Shown piece after piece: positions 14,007 through 21,061 of a DNA stretch of 24,438 nucleotides. Position 1 is the stretch's first letter. Every line of letters begins with the position of its first letter. The notes beneath the pieces were generated by a model that saw nothing but the letters and a program-made list of their open reading frames with translations, was not told the origin of the DNA and did not search any database. The DNA is from CAYFNK01 sp964393215. GTDB lineage: Archaea > Nanobdellota > Nanobdellia > SCGC-AAA011-G17 > PNOQ01. Location: positions 1-24,438 of the forward strand of contig CAYMSW010000007.1 in assembly GCA_964393215.1 (NCBI GenBank). The letters are read 5' to 3'. A program made the translations under genes and the position numbers.

Positions 14007-14707
14007 TCATTTTAGCAATTGATGCTCTTGAATATGAATACGTAACTGAATTCAATTGTAAAAATTTAATGCAAGAACATTTTGGAAAAACAGATCTTTC
14101 AGACTTTTCAGATGCAAGAACTATGGTCATATGGAGTAGTTTCTTAGCAGGAAAAAACAAAGAAAAAGAAATACTAAGTCTCGGACCAGAAAACATGTGG
14201 AAGTTCCAAATAAAAACAGAGAACACATTTTTATCCAACTTCAAAAATACTCACGTTATAGATCTACCAGGTTATACCTATAAACAAGAAGAGCACAAGA
14301 AAGAAAAAGATCTACTGAGAGGATATTTCGAAAGAAAAAACAAAATTGAAGACTTAGACAAAATAGCATTTGAAAACTACAGAAAAAACAAAGAAGAATT
14401 TCTAATAGAATTAGAAAAAGATTATGACATCTTGTGTGTATATTTCTCCATTGCAGACATAGTTGGACATCTAAGTTTTGGAGACAAAGTAAAAATGAAA
14501 ATGATATACAAGGAACTGGATGATTTAGCTAAATTCATAAGAGAGAAAAATCACAAATTAATGGTTATTTCTGACCACGGCATGAAAGCAATTGGAAGAT
14601 TTGGAGATCACTCAAATTATGGATTTTGGTCTACAAATTTCGACCTTGGTTTAACAAATCCAAAAGCTACAGACTTTCATAACGTATTTAAATCAATAAA
14701 AGTTTGA
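14003..14707 (+). CDS. Alkaline phosphatase superfamily phosphodiesterase/pyrophosphatase-like protein
   Basis: The 234-residue protein is compact but has the full two-metal ligand pattern of the nucleotide pyrophosphatase/phosphodiesterase branch: D7 in IILAIDALE, candidate nucleophile T40 in DARTMVIWSSFLAG, D152 and H156 in IADIVGH, D191-H192 in VISDHGM, and H203 in GDHSNYGFW. The middle cap region is reduced, so it is much shorter than typical NPP enzymes (400 or more). It starts inside the cysN stop (ATGA overlap) and is therefore translationally coupled to ATP sulfurylase. A nucleotide product of sulfate activation or transfer (APS, PAP) or a sugar-phosphate diester is a plausible substrate, but this is inferred from position. 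No signal peptide or membrane segment is visible. It is Lys-rich (about 29 Lys, 6 Arg), like its plus-strand neighbours. Confidence 0.72.
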   Translation: MIILAIDALEYEYVTEFNCKNLMQEHFGKTDLSDFSDARTMVIWSSFLAGKNKEKEILSLGPENMWKFQIKTENTFLSNFKNTHVIDLPGYTYKQEEHKKEKDLLRGYFERKNKIEDLDKIAFENYRKNKEEFLIELEKDYDILCVYFSIADIVGHLSFGDKVKMKMIYKELDDLAKFIREKNHKLMVISDHGMKAIGRFGDHSNYGFWSTNFDLGLTNPKATDFHNVFKSIKV

Positions 14708-14733
14708 AACACCTTACTTAAAATAATTTTAAA

Positions 14734-15330
14734 ATGATAGAACCAACTGAAGCAAAAAGAATGTTCGGACAAGCAATGAAGGGTTGCCCAAGAATACAAA
14801 CTCCAGATGTCGTTATGGCACATTGTCAATTTATTTCAGAATTGGTAGCTGAAACAACAACAAAAATAAGAAAAGTTGTGCCCGATTTCGGTGTAGATGA
14901 CAAAGAAATGGAATCTGCATCGCTATTACATGATATTGGATATTGCTTTGCAAAAGATCCATTACTTCACCCAGTCATAGGGGGAGAATTCTTACACGAA
15001 AGAGGTCATCCAAGGTTGGCTCAAATCATGAGAGGACATACTTACGCAGCAGATGCAATAAGAGAAACTGGATACAAGGGATTAAATCCTGATGAATATG
15101 AAGCAAGAACTTGGAATCATGCCCTGATTGATTATGCATCTCTAAATTGTGGAAAACCTGGAGAAAGGATAACTCCAGATGAAAAGTTTATAAGATTCAG
15201 ACAAAAAAGGGACGAAAGATTCCAAAGACTAATTGACGCAGCAGAACCAAGATTAAGACAAGAAGTTAAAGACATAGAAGCACTCATGGGAGGGGACTTG
15301 AGTGTATTACCAAAATACGGTTTCGTTTAA
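14734..15330 (+). CDS. HD-domain metal-dependent protein, probably dinuclear
   Basis: The 198-residue protein shows an HD-superfamily ligand set: H30 in VVMAHCQ, H66-D67 in SLLHDIGYC, H79 in DPLLHPVIGGEFLHERG, H102 in MRGHTYAA, and D133 in ALIDYAS. H79 and H102 suggest two bound metals. Such proteins are phosphohydrolases or, more rarely, di-iron oxygenases such as PhnZ and myo-inositol oxygenase. The residue after HD-x-G is Tyr70, where PhnZ has a substrate-cleaving His, so I do not call it PhnZ. The composition stands apart from its neighbours: 12 Lys to 16 Arg, against 29 to 6 in the preceding gene. It begins 26 bases after the preceding stop; TATA-like stretches lie at about 14685-14702 and 14717-14727. 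It is followed after one base by a radical SAM gene of similar composition. Confidence 0.78.
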   Translation: MIEPTEAKRMFGQAMKGCPRIQTPDVVMAHCQFISELVAETTTKIRKVVPDFGVDDKEMESASLLHDIGYCFAKDPLLHPVIGGEFLHERGHPRLAQIMRGHTYAADAIRETGYKGLNPDEYEARTWNHALIDYASLNCGKPGERITPDEKFIRFRQKRDERFQRLIDAAEPRLRQEVKDIEALMGGDLSVLPKYGFV

Positions 15331-15331
15331 A

Positions 15332-16411
15332 ATGGCAGAAAGATTTGATTCAGACGTTAGGTTCCAAAAACCATTCATAGAATTAACAGACAGGGTTCTA
15401 GAAACAGGGGAAGTTCCGTTAGAACATACAGATTGGGATTATTTACCAACATTAAGATGTAATATGGGTTGTAAACATTGCAGGCAAGCAGTAGTTAGAG
15501 AAGACCATGAATGGACCGAAATTGCAGACGAAATGACAATGGATCAAATAAGAGCCGCATGGGATCCAATTGATGTTGAAGGAAGAATAGTAAAAATAAA
15601 TGGTGGAGAACCATTTGTAAAAAAGGAAATGTGGGAAATTTTAGAGTACTTTAAAGAAAGAGGAGCTTACAACGTAATTGCAACTAATTCAGCAGTCTTT
15701 AGGAATCCAGCAAATACTGAAAGATTAAGAGAATTAGGTCTAGTTGAAATAACAACCTCTTTCGATGGCATAGGAGAAAATCATGATATAGTCAGGGGTC
15801 GACCCGGACTGTTTGACACCATGACTGAATTTGCTTCAAATATGGCAAGAGATCACAAAGTACTTTTAGAATGTTGCATCCAAGGAGACAATGTACAAGA
15901 TCTACCTGAAATGCTAAGACTAAAAGAAACACTTGGAATTTACAAAATAAGATTTCAGCTCCCTGTATTTACAACAGCAGAAGAAACAGCAGAAGCATCA
16001 AGAGTCATGGGAGAACAAATAGAATACGAAGCACAAACCATGCCGAGCCCAACCTACGATTTTTCATTCGAGACAATGATGGAGGGACACAGAAAAATGG
16101 TCCAGACTGGAATTGAATTCGATATGCATCCAAAATTCTTCGATTTAAATCCGGAAGCTGCCTACGAAAGAAGATCAAGAGGAGAATTCGGCCTCCTATG
16201 TACTTACATGTTCAGAAGCAAAGTAGATCCAAATGGAGACGTACGATTCTGTCCTTATATTGTGAAAAGTTTTGGAAATCTACAAAATGAAAGACTAGAA
16301 GATATTTGGAACAATGATGAATTCAGATCATTCAGACAAAGAGTAGCACAAAACAATCTTCTACCAAGTTGTGAAAACTGTCCTCATACCAGAATCTACG
16401 GCAAGAAATAA
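15332..16411 (+). CDS. Radical SAM protein with C-terminal SPASM-like domain
   Basis: The 359-residue protein has the cluster motif C43-NMG-C47-KH-C50 in TLRCNMGCKHC, followed by a core with IVKINGGEPFVKKEM (GGEP SAM contact) and TSFDGIGENHDIVRG. The C-terminal part has LLC and DPNGDVRFC, then GNLQNERLEDIWN and PSCENC, an auxiliary 4Fe-4S site of SPASM/twitch type. Enzymes of this form modify peptides, oxidise alcohols or amines, or act on sugars; the substrate is not readable here. I chose ATG 15332, one base after the HD stop, over a GTG 15302 inside the HD gene. It is Arg-rich (29 Arg, 15 Lys), unlike the surrounding Lys-rich proteins but like the HD protein, which suggests that the two travelled together. 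Joint function is inference. Confidence 0.88.
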   Translation: MAERFDSDVRFQKPFIELTDRVLETGEVPLEHTDWDYLPTLRCNMGCKHCRQAVVREDHEWTEIADEMTMDQIRAAWDPIDVEGRIVKINGGEPFVKKEMWEILEYFKERGAYNVIATNSAVFRNPANTERLRELGLVEITTSFDGIGENHDIVRGRPGLFDTMTEFASNMARDHKVLLECCIQGDNVQDLPEMLRLKETLGIYKIRFQLPVFTTAEETAEASRVMGEQIEYEAQTMPSPTYDFSFETMMEGHRKMVQTGIEFDMHPKFFDLNPEAAYERRSRGEFGLLCTYMFRSKVDPNGDVRFCPYIVKSFGNLQNERLEDIWNNDEFRSFRQRVAQNNLLPSCENCPHTRIYGKK

Positions 16412-16414
16412 TAA

Positions 16415-17101
16415 ATGAAGGCCTTTGATCTTACATTCAAATATAAGAACTGGAAAGAGAGAGAACTAAACTGGAAAATTTACTATGTAGTTTTCGCTCC
16501 TTTCGCAATTCCATTTGCAATATTATTTCGCTTTCTTGGTCTTACACCAAATGTGGTAACTTGGACATCAATACTTCTACAATTCCCTGTAATAATTTTC
16601 TTTGCCATGGGAAAACCATGGATAGCACTACTACTCATGGCTCTTGCACAAGTATTCGATATAGTAGACGGGCTATTGGCAAGATACACTGGAACATCAA
16701 ACAAACTACAAGCCAGATTTCTAGATCATATATACCATACTCTTGGAGTAATGGCATTCCTTATTGGAATAGGATTCGCAGTAAACAAAGTTGAAATAGG
16801 ATTCATATCTGCAACAGCATTCTTAATGTCACATTTCATCTTCAGGTACAGAGATATAGTTTTAATGGACACTAAAAAAGAAGAAACAGAAGTCAAACCA
16901 ATCAAAAAAGAAAAAAGAAAACTACAAAATCTATTATTCGAAGCAACTAACTTTGTAAACTACATTCCTATAATTGGACTAGCAATCTTCTTCAATCTAC
17001 TAAACGAACTACTAATGGCATATTTCGTCTATCTCACTCTACTACTAATAGTTTCAGCAATATACAGCTTCAATCAGGTAAAGAAAGCTATAGATACATA
17101 A
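16415..17101 (+). CDS. CDP-alcohol phosphatidyltransferase family membrane protein with variant motif
   Basis: The 228-residue integral membrane protein has about six helices. The family motif D-x2-DG-x2-AR-x8-G-x3-D-x3-D appears as D82-IV-D85-G86-LL-A89-R90, then A100-x3-D104-x3-H108. The Gly is Ala with one extra residue in the spacer, and the last Asp, the presumed catalytic base, is His. The front half resembles choline/ethanolamine phosphotransferases (ARYTGTS). The family moves a phospho-alcohol from a CDP or CMP donor to an alcohol acceptor. Beside AEP synthesis, CMP-AEP is a candidate donor, giving a phosphonolipid or AEP-decorated glycan; this is inference. A charged loop (about residues 150-173, KKEETEVKPIKKEKRK) separates the helix groups. 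It starts three bases after the radical SAM stop. Confidence 0.82.
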   Translation: MKAFDLTFKYKNWKERELNWKIYYVVFAPFAIPFAILFRFLGLTPNVVTWTSILLQFPVIIFFAMGKPWIALLLMALAQVFDIVDGLLARYTGTSNKLQARFLDHIYHTLGVMAFLIGIGFAVNKVEIGFISATAFLMSHFIFRYRDIVLMDTKKEETEVKPIKKEKRKLQNLLFEATNFVNYIPIIGLAIFFNLLNELLMAYFVYLTLLLIVSAIYSFNQVKKAIDT

Positions 17102-17104
17102 CTC

Positions 17105-17113
17105 TTTTAAAAT
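17105..17113 (+). promoter_or_regulatory. TATA-like promoter before the CMP-nonulosonate synthetase gene
   Basis: The stretch ttttaaaat is centred about 24 bases upstream of ATG 17133 with no ribosome site between, as at other leaderless starts in this window. It suggests that the three-gene set 17133-19975 can be transcribed as its own unit. Confidence 0.5.
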
Positions 17114-17132
17114 CTCAAAAATTCTCAAAACC

Positions 17133-17873
17133 ATGTCAAATGGCAAAGTTCTAGCTGTGATACCTGCTAGGGGTGGATCCAAGGGAATTCCAAGGAAAAA
17201 TATCAAAATGTTCTTAGGAAGACCTTTAATAGAATACACTATAAAATTGGCCTTATCTTGCCCAGAAATAGACAAGACAATAGTATCAACGGATTACACA
17301 GAGATAGCAGAAATATCAAAAAAAGCGGGGGCAGAAGTTCCGTTCATCAGACCAGAAGAACTAGCACAAGACAAAACTACAACTCTGCCAGTAATAAGAC
17401 ACGCAGTAGATTTCTTAGAAAAAAACGGAGAAAACTTTGAAAACATATTAATTTTGGAACCTACCAGCCCACTACGAACAAAAGAAATAATTCAAAAAGC
17501 AATTCAAGCTCTAAAAGAAAACGAAACTGAAACAGTAGTCAGCGCAAGAGAGTATGATGTAGACTTCTCAGATATTTTAGAATCGGATACAAATAATTTC
17601 CTTCACCCATTTTTAGATGTAGAAACAACAGTCAGAAGACAAGACACGGAAAATATTTACATGATGGATGGTTCAATTTATGGATTAAAGAGAGATATTT
17701 TGATGGATGAAACTTTAGTAATGGTAAATCCATATAAAGAAAGGCCAGAACTAAAAACAAAGGTAGTAGCATCCGACCCAAAACTATCTGTAGAAATAGA
17801 CACGGAAGAAGATTGGGAATATGCAGAATATCTTTACAATAAACATAAAGAAATAATCAACAATGGAATCTAA
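17133..17873 (+). CDS. neuA: CMP-nonulosonate (acylneuraminate) cytidylyltransferase
   Basis: The 246-residue protein opens with the nucleotide-binding signature VIPARGGSKGIPRKN (9-23), then STDYTEIAEISKKAGAEVPFIRPEELA, L108-EPTSPLR (108-115), a TVRRQDTENIYMMDGSIY substrate loop, and the metal motif VEIDTEEDW with D223. This is the NeuA/PtmB/LegF family, which joins CTP and a sialic-acid-type sugar to give CMP-sugar. Kdo cytidylyltransferase (KdsB) is less likely because of the RRQ/DGSIY segment. The last letters of the exact sugar (sialic, legionaminic or other) cannot be fixed by sequence. It overlaps the aminotransferase gene by 11 bases. It is on the opposite strand from neuB and neuC, so the pathway is split between two operons. 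The TATA-like box supports its start. Confidence 0.9.
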   Translation: MSNGKVLAVIPARGGSKGIPRKNIKMFLGRPLIEYTIKLALSCPEIDKTIVSTDYTEIAEISKKAGAEVPFIRPEELAQDKTTTLPVIRHAVDFLEKNGENFENILILEPTSPLRTKEIIQKAIQALKENETETVVSAREYDVDFSDILESDTNNFLHPFLDVETTVRRQDTENIYMMDGSIYGLKRDILMDETLVMVNPYKERPELKTKVVASDPKLSVEIDTEEDWEYAEYLYNKHKEIINNGI

Positions 17874-19167
17874 AAAGCTAAACATAACAAAATCAAATGA
17901 ACTCTGGGACAGAGCACTAAAGGTAATTCCAAATGGATGTATGACTATAAGCAATGGACCAATTAGTTATGTTTCAAATGTTTCTCCAAAGTATAATCTA
18001 AAAGGAAAGGGTTGTCATGTATGGGATGTAGATGGAAATAAATTCTTAGATCTAGCTCCAGGAGGATACCTAAAAATTCTTGGACATAATTACAAACCAT
18101 TAACAAAAACAATAATAAAACAGGTAAAAGAAGACAGCATCTTCCAAATGCCGCACCAATTAGAAGTTGAAACTGCAGAAACACTAGTTAACACTATTCC
18201 AAGCGCAGAAATGGTAAAGTTCGCAAAGAATGGAGCAGATGTCCTAGCAATGGGGGTAAGAGCAGCAAGAGCACACACAGGAAGAGATCTAATAGCCTCT
18301 GAAGGATATCACGGAATTCATGATTGGTACATTGGAACAACAGAAAGAAACAAAGGAGTTCCAGAGGCAATAAAAAACTTAACAAAAACTTTCGAATATA
18401 ATAATATTGAATCTTTAAAAAAATTATTTGATGAAAATCCAGACAAAATTGGTTGTGTTGTTCTGGAACCAGTACAATTAACAGAGCCAAAAGATAATTT
18501 CTTACACAAAGTAAAAAAAGTAACTCATGAAAACGGGGCCATTTTAATGTTCGACGAAATAATAACTGGTTTTAGATTTTCATTACAGGGAGCACAGGGA
18601 CATTTCGGAGTTAAGCCAGATTTATCTTGCTTCGGAAAAGCAATGTCAAACGGATTTTCTTGCTCTGCACTAGTTGGAAAAGAAGATATAATGATGGAAT
18701 TTGAAAAAGGAGCTTTTTTCTCAACAACATATGGCGGAGAAACAATAGGTCTAGCAGCAGCAAAAAAAACAATTGAAATTATGAAAGAAAAAAATGTACA
18801 CAAACACATCTGGGCTGCAGGAAAGATGCTAAAAGACGGAACAAACCAAATAATAAGAGAATTCGGATTAGAAAATCATTACAAGTGTCACGGTTTCCCT
18901 GTATGGACAGTAATTCAAGCTAAAGAGGATGAAAAAGTTACGGAAAATGAAAAAATGGGAATTTTGCAACAAGAAGCAATGGAAAAAGGAATGCTAGCAG
19001 GGCTATTCCACGGACCATCATACTCACACAAAAGAGAAGACATACAAAAAGGGTTGGACATTTACAGAGAGTCTATGAAAAATGTAAAACTCTATTTAGA
19101 AAACAATAAAGTAAAAGATACCTTAAGAGGAGAATACGGGGGAAAAGTATTCAGAAAAGTTGGCTAA
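17863..19167 (+). CDS. Class III aminotransferase, glutamate-1-semialdehyde aminomutase-like
   Basis: The 434-residue PLP enzyme has the class III order of motifs: GCHVWDVDGNKFLDLAPG (50-67), KNGADV in the cofactor phosphate region (122-127), YHGIHDWYIG (149-158), F230-DEI with D231, and the Schiff-base lysine K259 in LSCFGKAMSNGF. It resembles glutamate-1-semialdehyde 2,1-aminomutase, but haem synthesis genes are absent and it sits between a CMP-sugar synthetase and a PtmA-like dehydrogenase. A role in putting an amino group on the sugar, after oxidation by the dehydrogenase, is more likely than tetrapyrrole synthesis; this is inference from gene order. The usual SGTEA-like stretch is replaced by NGADV, another hint of a different substrate. 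It overlaps neuA by 11 bases and ends one base before the SDR gene. Confidence 0.85.
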   Translation: MESKKLNITKSNELWDRALKVIPNGCMTISNGPISYVSNVSPKYNLKGKGCHVWDVDGNKFLDLAPGGYLKILGHNYKPLTKTIIKQVKEDSIFQMPHQLEVETAETLVNTIPSAEMVKFAKNGADVLAMGVRAARAHTGRDLIASEGYHGIHDWYIGTTERNKGVPEAIKNLTKTFEYNNIESLKKLFDENPDKIGCVVLEPVQLTEPKDNFLHKVKKVTHENGAILMFDEIITGFRFSLQGAQGHFGVKPDLSCFGKAMSNGFSCSALVGKEDIMMEFEKGAFFSTTYGGETIGLAAAKKTIEIMKEKNVHKHIWAAGKMLKDGTNQIIREFGLENHYKCHGFPVWTVIQAKEDEKVTENEKMGILQQEAMEKGMLAGLFHGPSYSHKREDIQKGLDIYRESMKNVKLYLENNKVKDTLRGEYGGKVFRKVG

Positions 19168-19168
19168 A

Positions 19169-19975
19169 ATGAAACAACTAAAAGATATGTTCACGCTAGA
19201 AGGAAAGGTTGCAATAATAACTGGAGCAGCTGGAAATATTGGAATAGTTCACGCAGAAACTCTAGCAGAACTTGGATGCAAGTTAATATTAGTAGACATC
19301 ATAGAAGAAAAAGTTAAGGAAATTGCAGAAGACATATCAAAAAGATACAATGCAGAAGCAATTGGAATAAAAATAGATTTATCAGATGAAGAATCTATAA
19401 AAGAAGCATTTCAACAGGCATTTGAAACGCTTGGAAGAATAGACATTCTAATTAATAATGCACAATTCACGTGCGAAGGAGATAACGCTCCGGTAGAAAC
19501 ATATGATCCAAAAATATGGAACCGAACGATGGAAGTAAATGTAACCGGAGCATTTCTATGTTCAAAACATGCAATAAAATATATGCACGGCGGAGGCGTA
19601 ATTCTAAACATGGGCTCAGTCATGGGAGTCATAGCTCCAGACAGAAGAATTTATGATGGTTCTGGATACGAAGGCAAACCAATGAACAGCCCACTAGTCT
19701 ACACTGCAAGTAAAGCATCAATAATAGGTCTAACAAAATATTTAGCAGTGGATTTCGCAAAGAAAAACATAAGAGTAAATTGCATATCTCCAGCAGGTTT
19801 CGAAGACGAAGGTCAAACAGAATTGTTCAAATCAAAATACAAAGAAAAAATACCAATGGAAAGAATAGCAAACAAAGAAGAACTTAAGGGTGCAGTAGCA
19901 TTTCTTTGTACAAATGCATCATCTTTTGTGACTGGACATAATCTAATTCTTGACGGTGGAATGTCAAGCTGGTAA
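19169..19975 (+). CDS. PtmA-like short-chain dehydrogenase/reductase
   Basis: The 268-residue protein has the classical SDR layout: T18-GAAGNIG25 cofactor loop, D45 after the second strand in LILVDII (NAD preference expected), N96-N-A98 as the NAG-type motif, S150 in LNMGSVMGVIAP, and the catalytic Y178-TAS-K182. The stretch SVMGVIAPDRRIYDG, followed by PLVYTASKASIIGLTKYLA, is like PtmA proteins linked to legionaminic-acid and flagellin-glycan loci. It should oxidise or reduce a sugar or nonulosonate hydroxyl/ketone. I chose ATG 19169 over TTG 19160, which would overlap the aminotransferase stop. Its 3' end overlaps the convergent FemAB-like gene by 12 bases. With the two genes before it, it forms a tight three-gene unit. 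Confidence 0.9.
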   Translation: MKQLKDMFTLEGKVAIITGAAGNIGIVHAETLAELGCKLILVDIIEEKVKEIAEDISKRYNAEAIGIKIDLSDEESIKEAFQQAFETLGRIDILINNAQFTCEGDNAPVETYDPKIWNRTMEVNVTGAFLCSKHAIKYMHGGGVILNMGSVMGVIAPDRRIYDGSGYEGKPMNSPLVYTASKASIIGLTKYLAVDFAKKNIRVNCISPAGFEDEGQTELFKSKYKEKIPMERIANKEELKGAVAFLCTNASSFVTGHNLILDGGMSSW

Positions 19976-21061
19976 ATATCCTCTATAAGCAGGAAAAAAC
20001 TTATCACCAAACTCAATTTTATTCTCTTTACAAAATTCTTTTCTCAATCCAACAAACTTGTCATAAACTTCTTTATCAAAAATCCATCCAGCACCCCTAA
20101 ACATTGATCTATCTTTTGAAAATCCTGATTTAAAATGAAATAAAGAATCTCCAGGAGAATTTCCTCCTCCTAAATGTAACTTCTTAAATCTCTTATCTTT
20201 CAAATATAAGATTGCCTTCCACAATATCAAATTAGCTGGAGACAAATTCCAATAATTATAATCTGAACCAGAAAAATGATAATGTGCAAAGGGACCGTAA
20301 TGAATAAATAACGAAGAAGCAATAACTTTTCCATTATATTTCGCAACAAACAGGGAAGATTTGTCTTCTAACATTTCAACTGTATTTTTATAAAATTCAA
20401 AAGGGAACAAATATCTTTTACTTGTTTTAACAAATTCCATTCTTTCAAGATAAAGTCTTACAAACTCTTTCAAATCTTCAACATCTTCACTCCTATAAAC
20501 TTCCACACCTTTTTTCTCAGCATTTCTAATCTGATTTCTAGTTTTTTTATTCAACTCCCCAAACAAATCATCAGAATCTTTCTCCAAATTTACAAAAACA
20601 GTTTCCCTTTCATCGATTAGATTAACTTCTTCTTTAAAATCAGCATAATTATTAGCAACAGGATGAAACCTAATAAAACCAGAAACAATTTTATTTTCAA
20701 CACAATATTTAGTCAAACTATCTAAAAACTCCTTAACCAATTCCTTTCTCAATTCAGGACTAGAGCATTTCACAACAGGACCGCTATAACCATAAACAGT
20801 AGACAAGTCATAATACTCCCCAGAATCAACATACGGCAACTCAATTCTCTTCTTTACAAATGGAAATAAAACAAAGTTATCTTCATCACCATAAAAAAAC
20901 AAAAAAGCTTCTCCAACAAAAGCATCATTAATTTCATCAAAATAACTTTCTTCATAGACTTTGTGATACCCGGAAGAAAAATAAACATCTGCGCAAGCCC
21001 TATCTACCAACTCGTTCCACTCTTTATTCTTTGTAGTGAAAACCTTACTAGCGAACACCAT
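19964..21061 (-). CDS. FemAB/BioF2-like GNAT-fold acyl or aminoacyl transferase
   Basis: The 365-residue protein has two GNAT-like halves, as in FemABX and related acetyltransf_6 proteins. The first half covers about 1-160, and the second starts at FGELNKKTRNQIRNAEKKG (167-185), typical of the family, continuing through LFVAKYNGKVIASSLFIHYG and HYHFSGSDYNYWNLSPANLILW to KKLHLGGGNSPGDSLFHFKSGFSK (293-316). FemABX enzymes transfer amino acids from tRNA to a cell-wall precursor, while relatives use acyl-CoA. At the end of a neuB-neuC-DegT operon, it may acylate or aminoacylate the amino sugar made by the DegT enzyme; this is inferred. ATG 21061 lies inside the DegT gene, overlapping by 14 bases. 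The 3' end overlaps the SDR gene by 12 bases. The FemAB-type call is good, the donor unknown. Confidence 0.82.
   Translation of the reverse strand: MVFASKVFTTKNKEWNELVDRACADVYFSSGYHKVYEESYFDEINDAFVGEAFLFFYGDEDNFVLFPFVKKRIELPYVDSGEYYDLSTVYGYSGPVVKCSSPELRKELVKEFLDSLTKYCVENKIVSGFIRFHPVANNYADFKEEVNLIDERETVFVNLEKDSDDLFGELNKKTRNQIRNAEKKGVEVYRSEDVEDLKEFVRLYLERMEFVKTSKRYLFPFEFYKNTVEMLEDKSSLFVAKYNGKVIASSLFIHYGPFAHYHFSGSDYNYWNLSPANLILWKAILYLKDKRFKKLHLGGGNSPGDSLFHFKSGFSKDRSMFRGAGWIFDKEVYDKFVGLRKEFCKENKIEFGDKFFPAYRGYLPA

Noticed and set aside
14734..15330. Naming the HD protein PhnZ because of the phosphonate context
   Set aside because: The ligand set is shared by many dinuclear HD proteins, and a PhnZ-specific His after HD-x-G is Tyr here; no PhnY/TmpA partner is seen.
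17863..19167. Housekeeping glutamate-1-semialdehyde aminomutase (hemL)
   Set aside because: Overlap with neuA and the SDR gene, lack of haem genes, and a changed cofactor-loop motif favour sugar metabolism.
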